Origin: Oasisia sp. SBJ-2009
Taxonomy: Eukaryota; Annelida; Polychaeta; Sabellida; Siboglinidae
Assembly: GCA_964017155.1 (NCBI GenBank)
Contig: OZ024856.1
Location: 37,048,294 to 37,112,293, forward strand
Direction: 5' to 3'
Length of the DNA stretch: 64,000 nucleotides
The notes under the pieces were generated by a model. It was not told the origin of the DNA and searched no databases. It worked only from the letters and a program-made list of their open reading frames with translations. This document shows positions 44,401 through 54,718 of the stretch, piece by piece. The number at the start of each line of letters is the position of its first letter. Position 1 is the stretch's first letter. The position numbers and the translations under genes were made by a program.

Positions 44401-44565
44401 ATCAGACATGCAGTCTTGGATGGCGCAGTCACAGTGTCATCCGTCAGAAGTGATGCTGCTGCTGTAGAAATAATGGACATTACAGCACGTGATGGTGGCA
44501 TTTGGACAATGGTCAACCCACTGACACTTGCAGTGGACTCGAGCGAGCTGGACACACTCCCACAG
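41346..44565 (+). CDS. Unidentified acidic 25-residue-repeat protein, 5' part of gene (exons 1 and 2)
   Basis: Exons 41346-41408 and 43594-44565 join in phase 0 to give 345 residues with no stop; the gene continues beyond the second donor (CAG|GTAAGT). Exon 1 reads MSADTDRDKPPSTNLCHGTG; exon 2 starts DIWVDLLDTGEAEEVKVEEQ. From about residue 130 there are at least seven imperfect 25-residue repeats of the type TKATDTDDADIKDADLDEAV plus TMSSV, rich in Asp, Ala, Thr and Val. I do not recognise the family. The opening D-W-D-L-L-G pattern faintly recalls the segment before the FKBP domain of FKBP8, but that is too weak to name it. Downstream exons were not found with confidence. Confidence 0.6.
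41409..43593 (+). other. Intron 1 of the acidic-repeat gene
   Basis: The most notable content is the GT-rich purine-pyrimidine-skewed stretch at 41875-42360, entered separately. A second ATG-led frame begins at 43516 and reads through the 43593 acceptor, so an alternative first exon is possible. Nothing else was recognised. Confidence 0.5.
41875..42360 (+). repeat. Low-complexity GT-rich (gtggtggt/gaggttatgt) tract
   Basis: Degenerate runs of gtggtggtgatgttatgtgg-like sequence with extreme G+T bias on the plus strand. The period is irregular. It looks like an old, decayed simple-sequence array. Confidence 0.8.
43594..44565 (+). CDS. Acidic-repeat gene exon 2
   Basis: Strong acceptor tttcgtttatgtccacag, donor CCACAG|GTAAGT, 324 codons, phase 0 to 0. 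If the acceptor is not used, the same frame starts at ATG 43516 and adds 26 residues. The 390-residue minus-strand frame over it mirrors the repeats and has no splice support. Confidence 0.7.
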
Positions 44566-46486
44566 GTAAGTTTTGGTTCTCTCACCTCTAGGGTCACACG
44601 AGCAAGTAGTGGGTGAAGACTAAACATAGCTGTCAGATTGACCTCACTAATTGTCCTGAGGCCAGAGAACTGGTGTGATTTGGTCAGTGAGTAATGGATG
44701 CTTAGCCAGTGATTGGCTATTATTGTGCACACTTACCATGTACTTATGCCTGTGGCAAAATAACCACACTATTTGGACCATTCGTGGTATATTTTGTACA
44801 CATATATTCTCTGAGCAATATTGTTGTGTGGTAATAAAAACATAGAAGTAATGTGTGGACAATATCTAATTTAATATTATTAATAATTTGATGTAAGGAT
44901 GTAAATTGCATAATTCACATACTTTATTTAACTAGCTTTAATCCCATGTTTCTGCATCATCTCTGTTTGAGTTAAATATCAATTTAAATACATGTTTAAC
45001 TAACAACATAACTTGCAACATATTCCACAATTAATACAAATATACCAGTATTCACAAAATAAAAAACAGAAAATATTCAATGGGAAAATTTTGAATAATT
45101 GATAAGTATCCTATGCGAGTCTAGTTAGATGACATGTTTTTAAGGGTTTCTGTTGTGTGCGAAGATTGTGAACATTGACTAGCAATGCACTTGCGTGGAA
45201 ACGACACAGATTGGGAGATACATAGCCACTATTCATATGCCTGTGAATGCACACTTTAAAATGCCACCATCAGCCAGCGATGAATGAGTCAGTGGAGAGT
45301 GGCTTCCTGTGCCTCTCTTGTCTGTCTGTTCACCTGTATGCAGGTCTATTCACTGTCGATTGATGTGACATTTCACCCCAACACCTGTGTAGAACTTGCC
45401 CCCTCTGCAGGTGTCTACTACATATCACCACCCGCCTGTGACAGCCTGTGCAGTCTGTTTCTTCTCACTAACAAGTACATGAATGTTGTACCTGTGGTGA
45501 TATGTTGTAGGCACATCATATACAGTGATTACAGTCACCTACTGCTTCTGTCCCATTTCAGTATCTACCTTGAACATATTATATCTCAGGATCTCATATT
45601 AAATACCTCTTTAGTCACATATATCGGACACTGTGCACAAATAACATATATAAACTTAAACAAAGTTATTTATTTCAAATTAAAATGAAGCACACATATA
45701 TCTGACAGATAGAGAGCTTGACTATAGTGGCCCAATTTGGTAAACAGCTTACTTTCAATTTATTGGACGAAATTGTAAGCGACTATCCCAACCTTGGATA
45801 AAGCCTGTTACATGTATAATAGCTATCCCTACACTGGATGAAGCCTGTTACATGCCTATCCATACAGTGGATTGTATTGTATGCCTATGTAGTAAGACCT
45901 GAGGCGCAGTGACACTCTAGGTAATGGGGTAAGATTGACCACACATGTTTGTGGAGTCGTGTTCCATTCACTGCTGATTCAGAGAAGCATAAAACACAGG
46001 CTCCGTAATTGCCATGGCATCTCTTTGAAGACTGGCACGTAATAGAACACAGGTGAACCTCCAGCATGCATCACTTCCTAGGGTAGCATTACAAGGATCC
46101 TCTGAATGTTTTGTCCTTGGTATGGTGTCTAAGGGAAGATATCATTATTTGTCAGGTAAAAGCATGAAAATATACCATTCATAATTATAGTAAAATGTCA
46201 TGGAAAATCCAACTGGAAATTCATTTAAATTATATAAATTGTGATTGTTGATTAACGTTTATTTATGGACTGTATTTACTGGTATAAGAACAAGTATTAG
46301 TATCCACATCTGACTGTATCCTTGAATTAATTTGTTTGCATCATCTTGCATGCACTACCCATAATTCCCCCTCCACATCCTGATGTTTTTTAATATGCTT
46401 CTTTTTCTTTGGGAACATATCAGGTATGTTTTAGTGTCTGCTTCTGGATTAAATGAATGCAAATTTAGGCTGTTGTCATTGAGCCC
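44566..46486. other. Unassigned sequence downstream of the acidic-repeat exon
   Basis: A possible acceptor at 45343 (cacctgtatgcag) opens a frame VYSLSIDVTFHPNTCVELAP with a GCAG|GTGTCT donor. The content is unconvincing, so it is not called as an exon. Otherwise nothing was recognised. Confidence 0.4.
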
Positions 46487-46489
46487 AGG

Positions 46490-46650
46490 GCACAGAGGCA
46501 GAACATTACACTCCAATCCTGTCCTGCCATTTTTTCCCATTGGCAAGTTTGTTCATGCTACATTGCTCCAGTTCACTCAACTATATACATGAGGTAGAGT
46601 TCGCTGAAACAGGTCTGCCAGTGAGTAAATAGTGTAAAGCCCGTAATAAT
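46490..46650 (+). mobile_element. Degenerate SINE fragment
   Basis: Carries gctacattgctccagttcac, then a shortened tail with gaaacaggtctgccagtgag and gtgtaaagc, matching the SINE at 40052. The tRNA head is largely gone. Confidence 0.65.
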
Positions 46651-46693
46651 CCTAAGACCTCGATAAAACACAGCATCAATTTAATAACGTTTC

Positions 46694-47027
46694 CCCTGTA
46701 GCTGCTGCCAGGTCCTTCTCATTGACACAGCCCTGTGGTACCCTGTAGCTGCTGCCAGGTCCTTCTCATTGACACAGCCCTGTGGTACCCTGTAGCTGCA
46801 GCCAGGGCCTTCTCATTGACACAGCCCTGTGGTACCCTGTAGCTGCAGCCAGGGCCTTCTCATTGACACAGCCCTGTGGTACCCTGTAGCTGCAGCCAGG
46901 TCCTTCTCATTGACACAGCCCTGTGGTACCCTGTAGCTGCAGCCAGGTCCTTCTCATTGACACAGCCCTGTGGTACCCTGTAGCTGCAGCCAGGGCCTTC
47001 TCATTGACACAGCCCTGTGGTAGCGTG
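46694..47027. repeat. 47-bp minisatellite, about 7 copies
   Basis: Units contain ccctgtagctgcagccaggt and ccttctcattgacacagccc. Each unit has ctgtag and tgcag, which look like 3' splice sites after a pyrimidine tract in the first copy (acgtttcccctgtag). No exon can be assigned to it. Confidence 0.95.
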
Positions 47028-47772
47028 TGTCCTTGATGCAGGGTTTTTGCAGACCTGTTTTGAATATTAGGTTGAAAGAATAATGATTCACCTTTAGAAC
47101 TGACATGGAACAGCAAAGAATGACATCAGTTGTCACTGTTGACTTGTTAAGTTGATTTCAGTCAACTATTGTTAATACTTGTTTTTACAAAAAAAATTAC
47201 ACTTAAATTGGTCAGTGTGGGCTGTGGGTACTATGACACATCTGGTGTGAGTGGTTGTTAGCTGTTGTACAAAGTTTGAGGATACAAGTGGCATGGCACA
47301 AGATAATATTTTAAAGTAAATAACTTTAAATAACTTGTTTTGTTTGCTGAAATATGTCAGCGGTTGGTAGGTCAAAGGTCAAAGGGTCACGGTTCCAAAT
47401 GATTTGATGAACTTAGAAAGAGGTGGGTGACCTGGGAAGAAAGTACACCTATAAACAACACAATGAAACCTCCCTATTAAGGTCACCCTTGGGATAGGAC
47501 CAAGTGACCTGAGAGGCAAGGTGACCACATTAGCAGACTGAGTTCCTGTACTGTTAAGAAATAATTTACTGTGGTAAATCGTCCTTAATTAAGAGGTGGC
47601 TGTTTTACTGAGGTGGGCATAAAACAAGTTTAACTGTACAGAAAATAGTGTATTAGAACACTTATATGTAAGGGTAGTCCCCTACACCCCCCCCACCCCT
47701 GGTGGTATGATCTCACCTGTTCTTAGTGTCCGAGTGATTTGACCAGTGGTCTGATGTCCAGTTGTCCTGCAG

Positions 47773-47843
47773 GAGGAGCAGCGCACTACCACACAGCAAC
47801 ACTGACCGACAGCGGACCAGTAAGCGTGTGTATTCCCGCCATG
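47773..47843 (+). CDS. Possible internal exon, unassigned
   Basis: Acceptor cagttgtcctgcag and donor CCATG|GTCAGT bracket an open frame RSSALPHSNTDRQRTSKRVY (phase 2 in, phase 1 out). In phase 0, which would continue the 44565 donor, it reads EEQRTTTQQH and then stops. It could be an internal or a last exon of the acidic-repeat gene, or chance. Confidence 0.2.
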
Positions 47844-49640
47844 GTCAGTGGCTGGGTCAGTCCGCTCTGTCCTGGTTGTGCTGCTGGGAGGGAACCAAGC
47901 ACTGGTTAAGGCATGGTTTACCAGTAGAAACAAGAATTTGTTCAAATTCATTTTAAAAATTGTCAATACAAAATTATAATCAGCATTGTTCAATCACCCA
48001 CGCTGCGATTTTATATTGTTATTTCTATGCATGTTCACAGCCTTCACATAATATGCACGATGAGATTTGATATTGTTCAACCGTTCGTCTTTAGCCAATC
48101 TTGAATTGGCTATATTAATTTTTTATATAATGTTTTAACATACTGATAATTCATGTTGAGTTTGAAGTGACACATAGCATTAGTTTGAGTTGATTTGAAT
48201 CATTGTAGTGTTGCAATATAATTTGTTGTACATCATTAGTAAATGGTAACACTTGTTGTTCTGACTTCAAATGCCACACCATGTTACAAACATAAACAGT
48301 AGTGTAGTGTATTTGACACCAGTGTGTGACTGACAGTTTAAGCATCCATATTTCTTCTGTTACAAGTGGGGGTGTTAACTGTTTACCTTGTTTTTATGTC
48401 CCTTGTTACTCCTCGTGCCATCATCTTCGGGTTCTGGGCCATACTTTCTCCACAAAAACTGGTCGCTTCCTCTTTCAGACTCGGGATGGTGGTCGTTTAT
48501 GAAGCGTCACGAGGTTGCTGTGCCTTGTAATGACCGTCTTCTTCAAACAGCCACGTTCACAGACACTTATCTATACAGCTGGCAAGTGTTGGGCTGTTGC
48601 AGTCACCACTCACCAGTATTCATTCATCTATAAATCTGAGCAGTTTCCGATGTACTCTTTCCACAATAAACCCTACACAATCCACCCCTATACACACCTG
48701 TATAGCTCTGCACTTGTGTGCATTTTCCTTCCTATTGTCATTTAAACACATCTGCTGCATACATCAGAATAGTCGATTTCTCTGGAGCCCTGGAGTATTT
48801 ACCGCCTCCAATACACAACTATTATTCATGCACATCACGGCAGCCGCATGCTTATCAGAAATTAAAATTCATGTATGTAACATGTGGGTCAATTCACAGG
48901 TGGTTTATGGCTTTTGATATGGCCCCTGTGTGTGTATGTGTGCACAGGTGTGCACAGGAACGGTTTGTGCAAGCTAGCAAGTAATAATATCAAAACAGTT
49001 CCTCAGATATCTTAGTGGATATCAACCAAATCTTAATTCGGGTTTTCTTTACATTGTCACAGCTTTGTTTTGAGTGATATCGAGCTAAATATATGTGCCA
49101 ATTATACAATAACTCTGTTTTGTTAAACTTCATTTTTATCCTTATGTTATTTATTACTATCATTTCAACCTGTTCAGACATTTGGGTGAACTCTCGAGAA
49201 GTTTTTATAAATTTTATGATTTACATGATAACGATTTTATGTGGGATGTGTAATTGTAGGAGTTAATGCCCAGTGATGGTAAACACAGGCCCGCAGAAAC
49301 TAGTCGCTTGTACTGTTATTGGCACCTTTCAGTCACTGTCTGTTTTATGGCTTTTCTAATTGATTGTAGCCATTTGGGTTAAGGGCGTTTTTATTTCTCA
49401 AGGGGCTTCATAAATAACCAGTGGCATGTAATTGAACCAATTTTCGTCTTACTATGAATGGGCGTGCTGTGTAAGTACTGTAAAGTTGGCACCAGCAGTC
49501 AATTGTTGAGGTCCTAGGAAAAGGTATGTCCAGGGAAATCGTTTCCTTTTGCTGTATTGGTTTAGTTATTTAAATATCATTGTCTGTTAATTTTTTGAAG
49601 TGTTTTTTAAGATTACTTGTGCAGTTGTACAACAAAATAG
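47844..49640. other. Unassigned sequence
   Basis: AT-rich, with short open frames only. No family or splice pattern was recognised. Confidence 0.45.
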
Positions 49641-49649
49641 TAACGTAAC

Positions 49650-49980
49650 ATTTGGTGCAGTGGCTGGAGCATCCGACTCAACTAAGATCCCTTGTTCGAA
49701 CCTTGTGATGCCGTGTAAAACCTTGGGCAATTGTTTCACTCTACATTGCGACACTTCTCTCTGGTATATGAATGAATACCTGGCCATAGACAGTGGTGGA
49801 TATTTCATATTTGTACATGAATAGTCTTTGTGCATTAATTGTTACATGGCTGAATACTTCCCTGAGAAGACGAGATAGTGTTCGATTGAACACGTATGCC
49901 TGTGTAAAGTGTAAAACCCTTTGAACAATCCCGATGCTCGATACTGCACTATATAAGAACTTAACCTTTCCTTTACCTAG
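49650..49980 (+). mobile_element. tRNA-derived SINE copy
   Basis: Head tggtgcagtggctggagcat with B-box-like cccttgttcgaaccttgtg, body ccttgggcaattgtttcact, ctggccatagacagtggtgg, gtgcattaattg, tail gatactgcactatataagaa. Clearly the same family as 40052-40400. Confidence 0.85.
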
Positions 49981-50089
49981 AATAAGGTCAGTTTTGTCAG
50001 TTGACTTTTATTCTATGTCTGTACTGTTGTAATGAACCATTTCAGTGCGTTTGCTTATGACTAAATCTTAGTCTAATGCTGCAAGTCTT

Positions 50090-50565
50090 GGCACATATGT
50101 ATGGTTCCCGGACCATGCATTTGATTCTTGGGTCATTAAATTCTTCTGTTGAGCTGTGCTTTTGATTCTTGGGTCATTCTTCTGTTGAGCCATGCATTTT
50201 ATACTTGACCCATTCATCTCATTCTTGCTTGATTCATCTGCCGTTTAAGCCATTTGTCTGACATTTGAATAATTTTTCAGCAGCTTGGACCATTTGTCTG
50301 ATATTTGGTCATTCAGTTATTTAGTCATGAGTTGTGTATATGCTCTGGCCATCCACTGGATGGTTTCACTTTGAACATTTTGTCTCACGCTAGGGCCATT
50401 CATGTGATTATTGGGCCATCAGTCTAACACTTGGGCCATTCTTATTATTCTTGACCCACCAGTCTGACACTTGGGCCTTTCATGCGATTCTTGGCCCACC
50501 AATGTGACACTTGGGACATTCATCTGACAATTGGACCATTCCATCTGATTCTTGGTCCATGTAAA
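50090..50565. repeat. Degenerate repeat of cttgggccattcatctgat type
   Basis: Irregular copies of gattcttgggtcattcttct, tgacacttgggccattcatg and related strings at about 25-35 bp spacing. The array is old and has no coding signal. Confidence 0.75.
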
Positions 50566-52322
50566 CTCAAGACCACCTGCACGAGTCTACAGACAGTGCC
50601 AGGGACCAACTCATGGCTACAGCCATGTTGACATCATCATTGACAAGGACTGTGATTGTTTTAAAGACAACTTAAGACTTCAACAACAACTCCCTGTGAT
50701 CATCAGTGGTGTAGATTTCAGGCAGTCTTCAAAAAGTCACACTGTATTTTCTGCCACACAAAATGACCGTTGCTATGTGTAGGGTTCGGTGTCACCCCAG
50801 CCGTGGTTGTGACATATTGTGTGACACTAAACAACTTGACTGTTGTCATTGTGTGGAAGCGGAAGGTGCCTATGACAGCGGCGTCAAGGCCTGCCTTGTT
50901 ACGTTGTGGTTTGCTCCAGCGTCGCCGTGGGACCAGGGTATAGCTGTCGTTGTTTCGTTGCTTCCTGTCTGCGATGTGTCACCGCGCTCAGTTCAGTCAT
51001 TGTCAGGCACTCGCAGGGTGCTGCTGATTCTCTTGGAGTCGTGTCAACAAACAGATGTCAATGTCATAGCATTGGTGTCATAGCGTCAGTGTCGGTGTCA
51101 CAGTGTCGGTGTCACAGTGTCTGTGTCACAGTGTCGGTGTCACAGTGTCGGTGTCAGAGCATTGAGACCTGGGGTAGGAAAGATACATTGTGCAACTTAC
51201 TTCAGTCATGCTTGAGAGAGTTTGTTAATAGGTAACTTTGTTTGTATATACAACAATGCATGTCAGAAGAGTTTGAATAAACATTGGACATATAATCACA
51301 TATTCTTTCAGTTCTAGATCGATATTCACAGTATGGCAGGTCTGCTGATTTACAAAATATGTTCTAAGTTCTGTCAGAAAACGTTGTACATTTAACTCAT
51401 ATATTCAGTGTAATGTTTTTTCTTCTAAAAGTGCAGTTTATACTCCTGTAGCAATTTCTCATTGTCAACATTTGTTTAATGTTGTTCGTTTGTATACCAT
51501 TCTTCCAGTACTCATTGACAGTTCTGCCTCTTTGAAGTTCATTCTTCTTTGCGTTATCCTGAAAGTCATTATTTTGTTATTAAAACATATCTGGTCAATC
51601 TGAAGTGTTGTATAGATTGTGGCACTCATCGAGTGACCACTGACCCTTCAGTGGTCAAGTGTTTGCTCAGTCAATGATCTCGTACTCTTGACCGGCGTGT
51701 GGACAATCATTGAATCTCACACCATAAAATGACTTGTCTGTTATGTTTCTAACACTCCAGTGATTCCATTGAATGTCATATAGTAGGCTGTGTCTACACC
51801 AATCATTTGAGATATAGCTTCATGACTTGTATGACTCTGGATGAATTTGGCAGCTGTGATTTGGTTAATTAAGTATACATGTGTGAGATTAAGTGGTTAG
51901 GGGTGTTCTCAAAATATGTATTGATGATATTCTTCATATGTTCTTAAATTGTGTGATTTTGAGCTACGCACTCTTTGTATTCTGCTGTCGGTCCTTTCAT
52001 TGGCACAGGTCATTCTAGCTCTTTGGTTGGTCCAGTTTATGTCAGTTCTATAGAGTTTTATGTATGTGTGAAAGTGTACAATGAATGAGTTTATTAGACA
52101 GCGGATCTTTTATATCTCTCCTCAATGGTACGTTCTTTCTGAACAGCATGTCTTTCTTAAATCCAGTTAAATTATTCATATTCAGATCTTCTAGTGTGGA
52201 AAGAAGGCCATTGAAGGTATTGGAAGTATAGTGTATGGTGGAATGATGCACTTTGTGGATACATTGAAATAGGTGTTTCGCTGCCAGTCTCTGGGTGTCT
52301 GTGAAGCTGACAGCCACAGAGC
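50566..52322. other. Unassigned sequence
   Basis: A short cggtgtcacagtgt-type tandem repeat lies at 51080-51160. Open frames at 50552-51235 (plus) and 52048-52317 (minus) have no recognisable domain. Confidence 0.45.
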
Positions 52323-52385
52323 ATGGCCCAGTCCACCCTGACAGACACGTTCACTGGCCTCTTAAGTGTCTTCAGCCGATGGAAG
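52323..52385 (+). CDS. Possible first coding exon of an unknown gene
   Basis: ATG preceded by an in-frame TGA (52308-52310), 21 codons reading MAQSTLTDTFTGLLSVFSRW and K, then the near-consensus donor AAG|GTAAGG. The amphipathic N-terminus resembles the start of several small GTPases, but nothing downstream confirms it. The rest of the gene would lie outside the window or in unrecognised exons. Confidence 0.3.
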
Positions 52386-53039
52386 GTAAGGCTCGTGTGA
52401 GCTATGATCAATTTTCTAAACATATTGTAGTCTTAGTGCCCACAGTTCAGTTATCAAAAACTTAGCACTGATTACAGAATATGGTACAATTATAATGTAA
52501 GATGCAGTCAGGGTTATAAGTATATGTTGGGATTATTCCCTGATATGTACCATTTTGTTTACTCCACGTTGTAACAGGTTTGATTCAGTCAGTGAAGGAC
52601 ATGTTGCACTGACAGTCTTGTCACATATGAGATCATAATGACAATTTTGCTCCTTGACAAATGACAACAGAAGTCAGACACTAGGGTATGTGTCTGGCAC
52701 ATGTGCTGGTGCATCATCACTATTGTTTTTTTTTATAGTTTGGAAAGCTCCAATGCTTTGACAGTGAATGTTTTTTTATTGATGCATCTGCCTTATACAA
52801 TACTAAGCTTAGTACAAGAGTCTGTTGGTCTCTAGACGGGTTTGAACAGTTGGGGCTGTAGTGGCTAGAGTACAGCCAGTTGTGGGCCAGGAATGACTCT
52901 ACATTCCAGCTCTGTGTTTTCCAATGTGTGGACATTGCTAAGGGCGCCATAGAGTGTGTAACACATCAGGCATTGGTTCACATAGGTTACATGTTGTTTA
53001 CATCGGTAGTTCCCTCGGACACAGCTCACTATGATGTCA
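52386..53039. other. Unassigned sequence
   Basis: No gene, repeat or mobile element recognised. Confidence 0.45.
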
Positions 53040-53320
53040 CATGGTGCACTGCAGCATAGTGGGTAGAACAGTGACCTCTTTGCAGAACCTCTGTTCAGAT
53101 CCCCTTGCTGCGTCAAAGTTTGGGGATTTTGGTCACTCTGTCTTGCCTTAGTTCACACTGCTGTATAAGTGAGTACCTGAGAGTAGACAGTAGTGAGCAG
53201 TTGAAGAATAGTAGATGCAGTAGGGCTGAATCCTTTGTAGGGAAATTGAGATGGTGTTTGAATAAACAAGTCTGAGGCAAAGTGTAATCTGGGTGTTATT
53301 ACTTCCTGTGACTAAATAAC
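53040..53320 (+). mobile_element. Diverged SINE copy
   Basis: Order as in the 40052 element: gcatagtgggtagaacagtg (A-box region), ctctgttcagatcccc (B-box region), gtgagtacctgagagtagac, ggtgtttgaataaacaagtc, gaggcaaagtgtaatc. It is strongly diverged. Confidence 0.65.
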
Positions 53321-54718
53321 TTAGCTTTTCTGTACTAGCACTTTACTTCATGCACTATTCTGGTTGCCTTTTGTAATTACAAAATTATGCATGCATGGAG
53401 ATAGTAAGTTGATATTGATGGTGATACAGCTTGCATCCAGTTATAAATGTTAGTTCTATGAACATGAAAATGGTGCCCAAATTGCCTGTGGTGTGTACTC
53501 TGATACATCAGAGTTTGGCAAGAAAACATGTTCTCTTCCCAGTTTAAAGGAGGATTCCGAGGCACTCGTTGTGAACTCTGACATAACAAGTGCGACCTAC
53601 CCCCAGGGTAGGACTGTATGTAATTGGTAATTACAGTGCATTGAACGCTGCTGACAAGTCATGAACTTGTGTTCAAGGTAAATACATCCCAGTGGAATGC
53701 AGCATAAGAATGTTAAGATACTTGGTCTCACTGATGGCCAATTTCCATGTCTCAAGCAACATGTACATGATGTACTGCATGGTGATTTTTTTAGGTGGTT
53801 TCTACTGTCAAGTATCCAGGGTAATCACTAGATGGCAGCACATGTCTTGGTACAAAATGGTGTATTTTTTAGAGATATAATGTCACCTTTGGGTGGTATT
53901 TACCATGATTTAAGAGGTCAATTTGTTGAGTCAGGAAGCTAGATGATGTCATGAGAAAAATGGCAAGGCAAGCATATCTGTTAGAACATCTGCTATGTGA
54001 GTGACTCATTCTGAGGGTGTCACTTGTGATGGTCATGTCACTGGTCACATGAATGCATGGTCACATCATTTACAAGGATGGATGGTCATTTTATTGTTGT
54101 TGTGACTGGGTGGTCAAAACACTGTTTATGTCATATGTTGTGTCATTTATGACATGACTAGGTGGTCATGTCACTTGTGCTGACTGGATTATAATGCTTC
54201 TGATAACATGACTACAAACTATAGGTAGTCAAACAACTAGTCATGTCATGTCATGTCACTTCTAGTTGGCACTGTGCCAGGTCTGGAGCTGATCCTGTCA
54301 GACTGACCAGGACATTCCTGCCAAGTTCACATGACCAGAACTGTTCTTAACTGTTCTATTAACACATCCGTATCTTCTAGTTCAGCCAGGAGACTAGACT
54401 GTGAGACCTGTCACTGATGTTTTCTTCATAATTCCACGTGTGACAGCATTGTGTGAACGTAGGAGTTGCATGTGTACATATGCTGTAGCACGGCCAGTGA
54501 GGGTGGCATCCATCATACACTCATGGCTGTCTTTCAAGGGAGTCGTGTGTCAGACAGAATGGTTATAGTTTCCTGCAGCCAGGTCGTATCTTCTCTGCAC
54601 CTGGGGCTTGCATGGGTAATGGAGTGATTTGTTCCCCCCCCCACCCCCATATGGGTAAGGGATAAATAATTCTGACAGGTGTAAATGTGGCATTAATAGT
54701 AGCACTGAGACCGTTTGA
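53321..54718. other. Unassigned sequence
   Basis: Contains irregular gtcatgtca/tggtcac-type short repeats at 54000-54260 and a C-run at 54635-54650. No gene was recognised. Confidence 0.45.

Noticed and set aside
43560..44732. Minus-strand frame of 390 codons opposite the acidic-repeat exon
   Set aside because: Mirror of the 75-bp coding repeats; the plus strand has the acceptor and the consensus donor, the minus strand has none.
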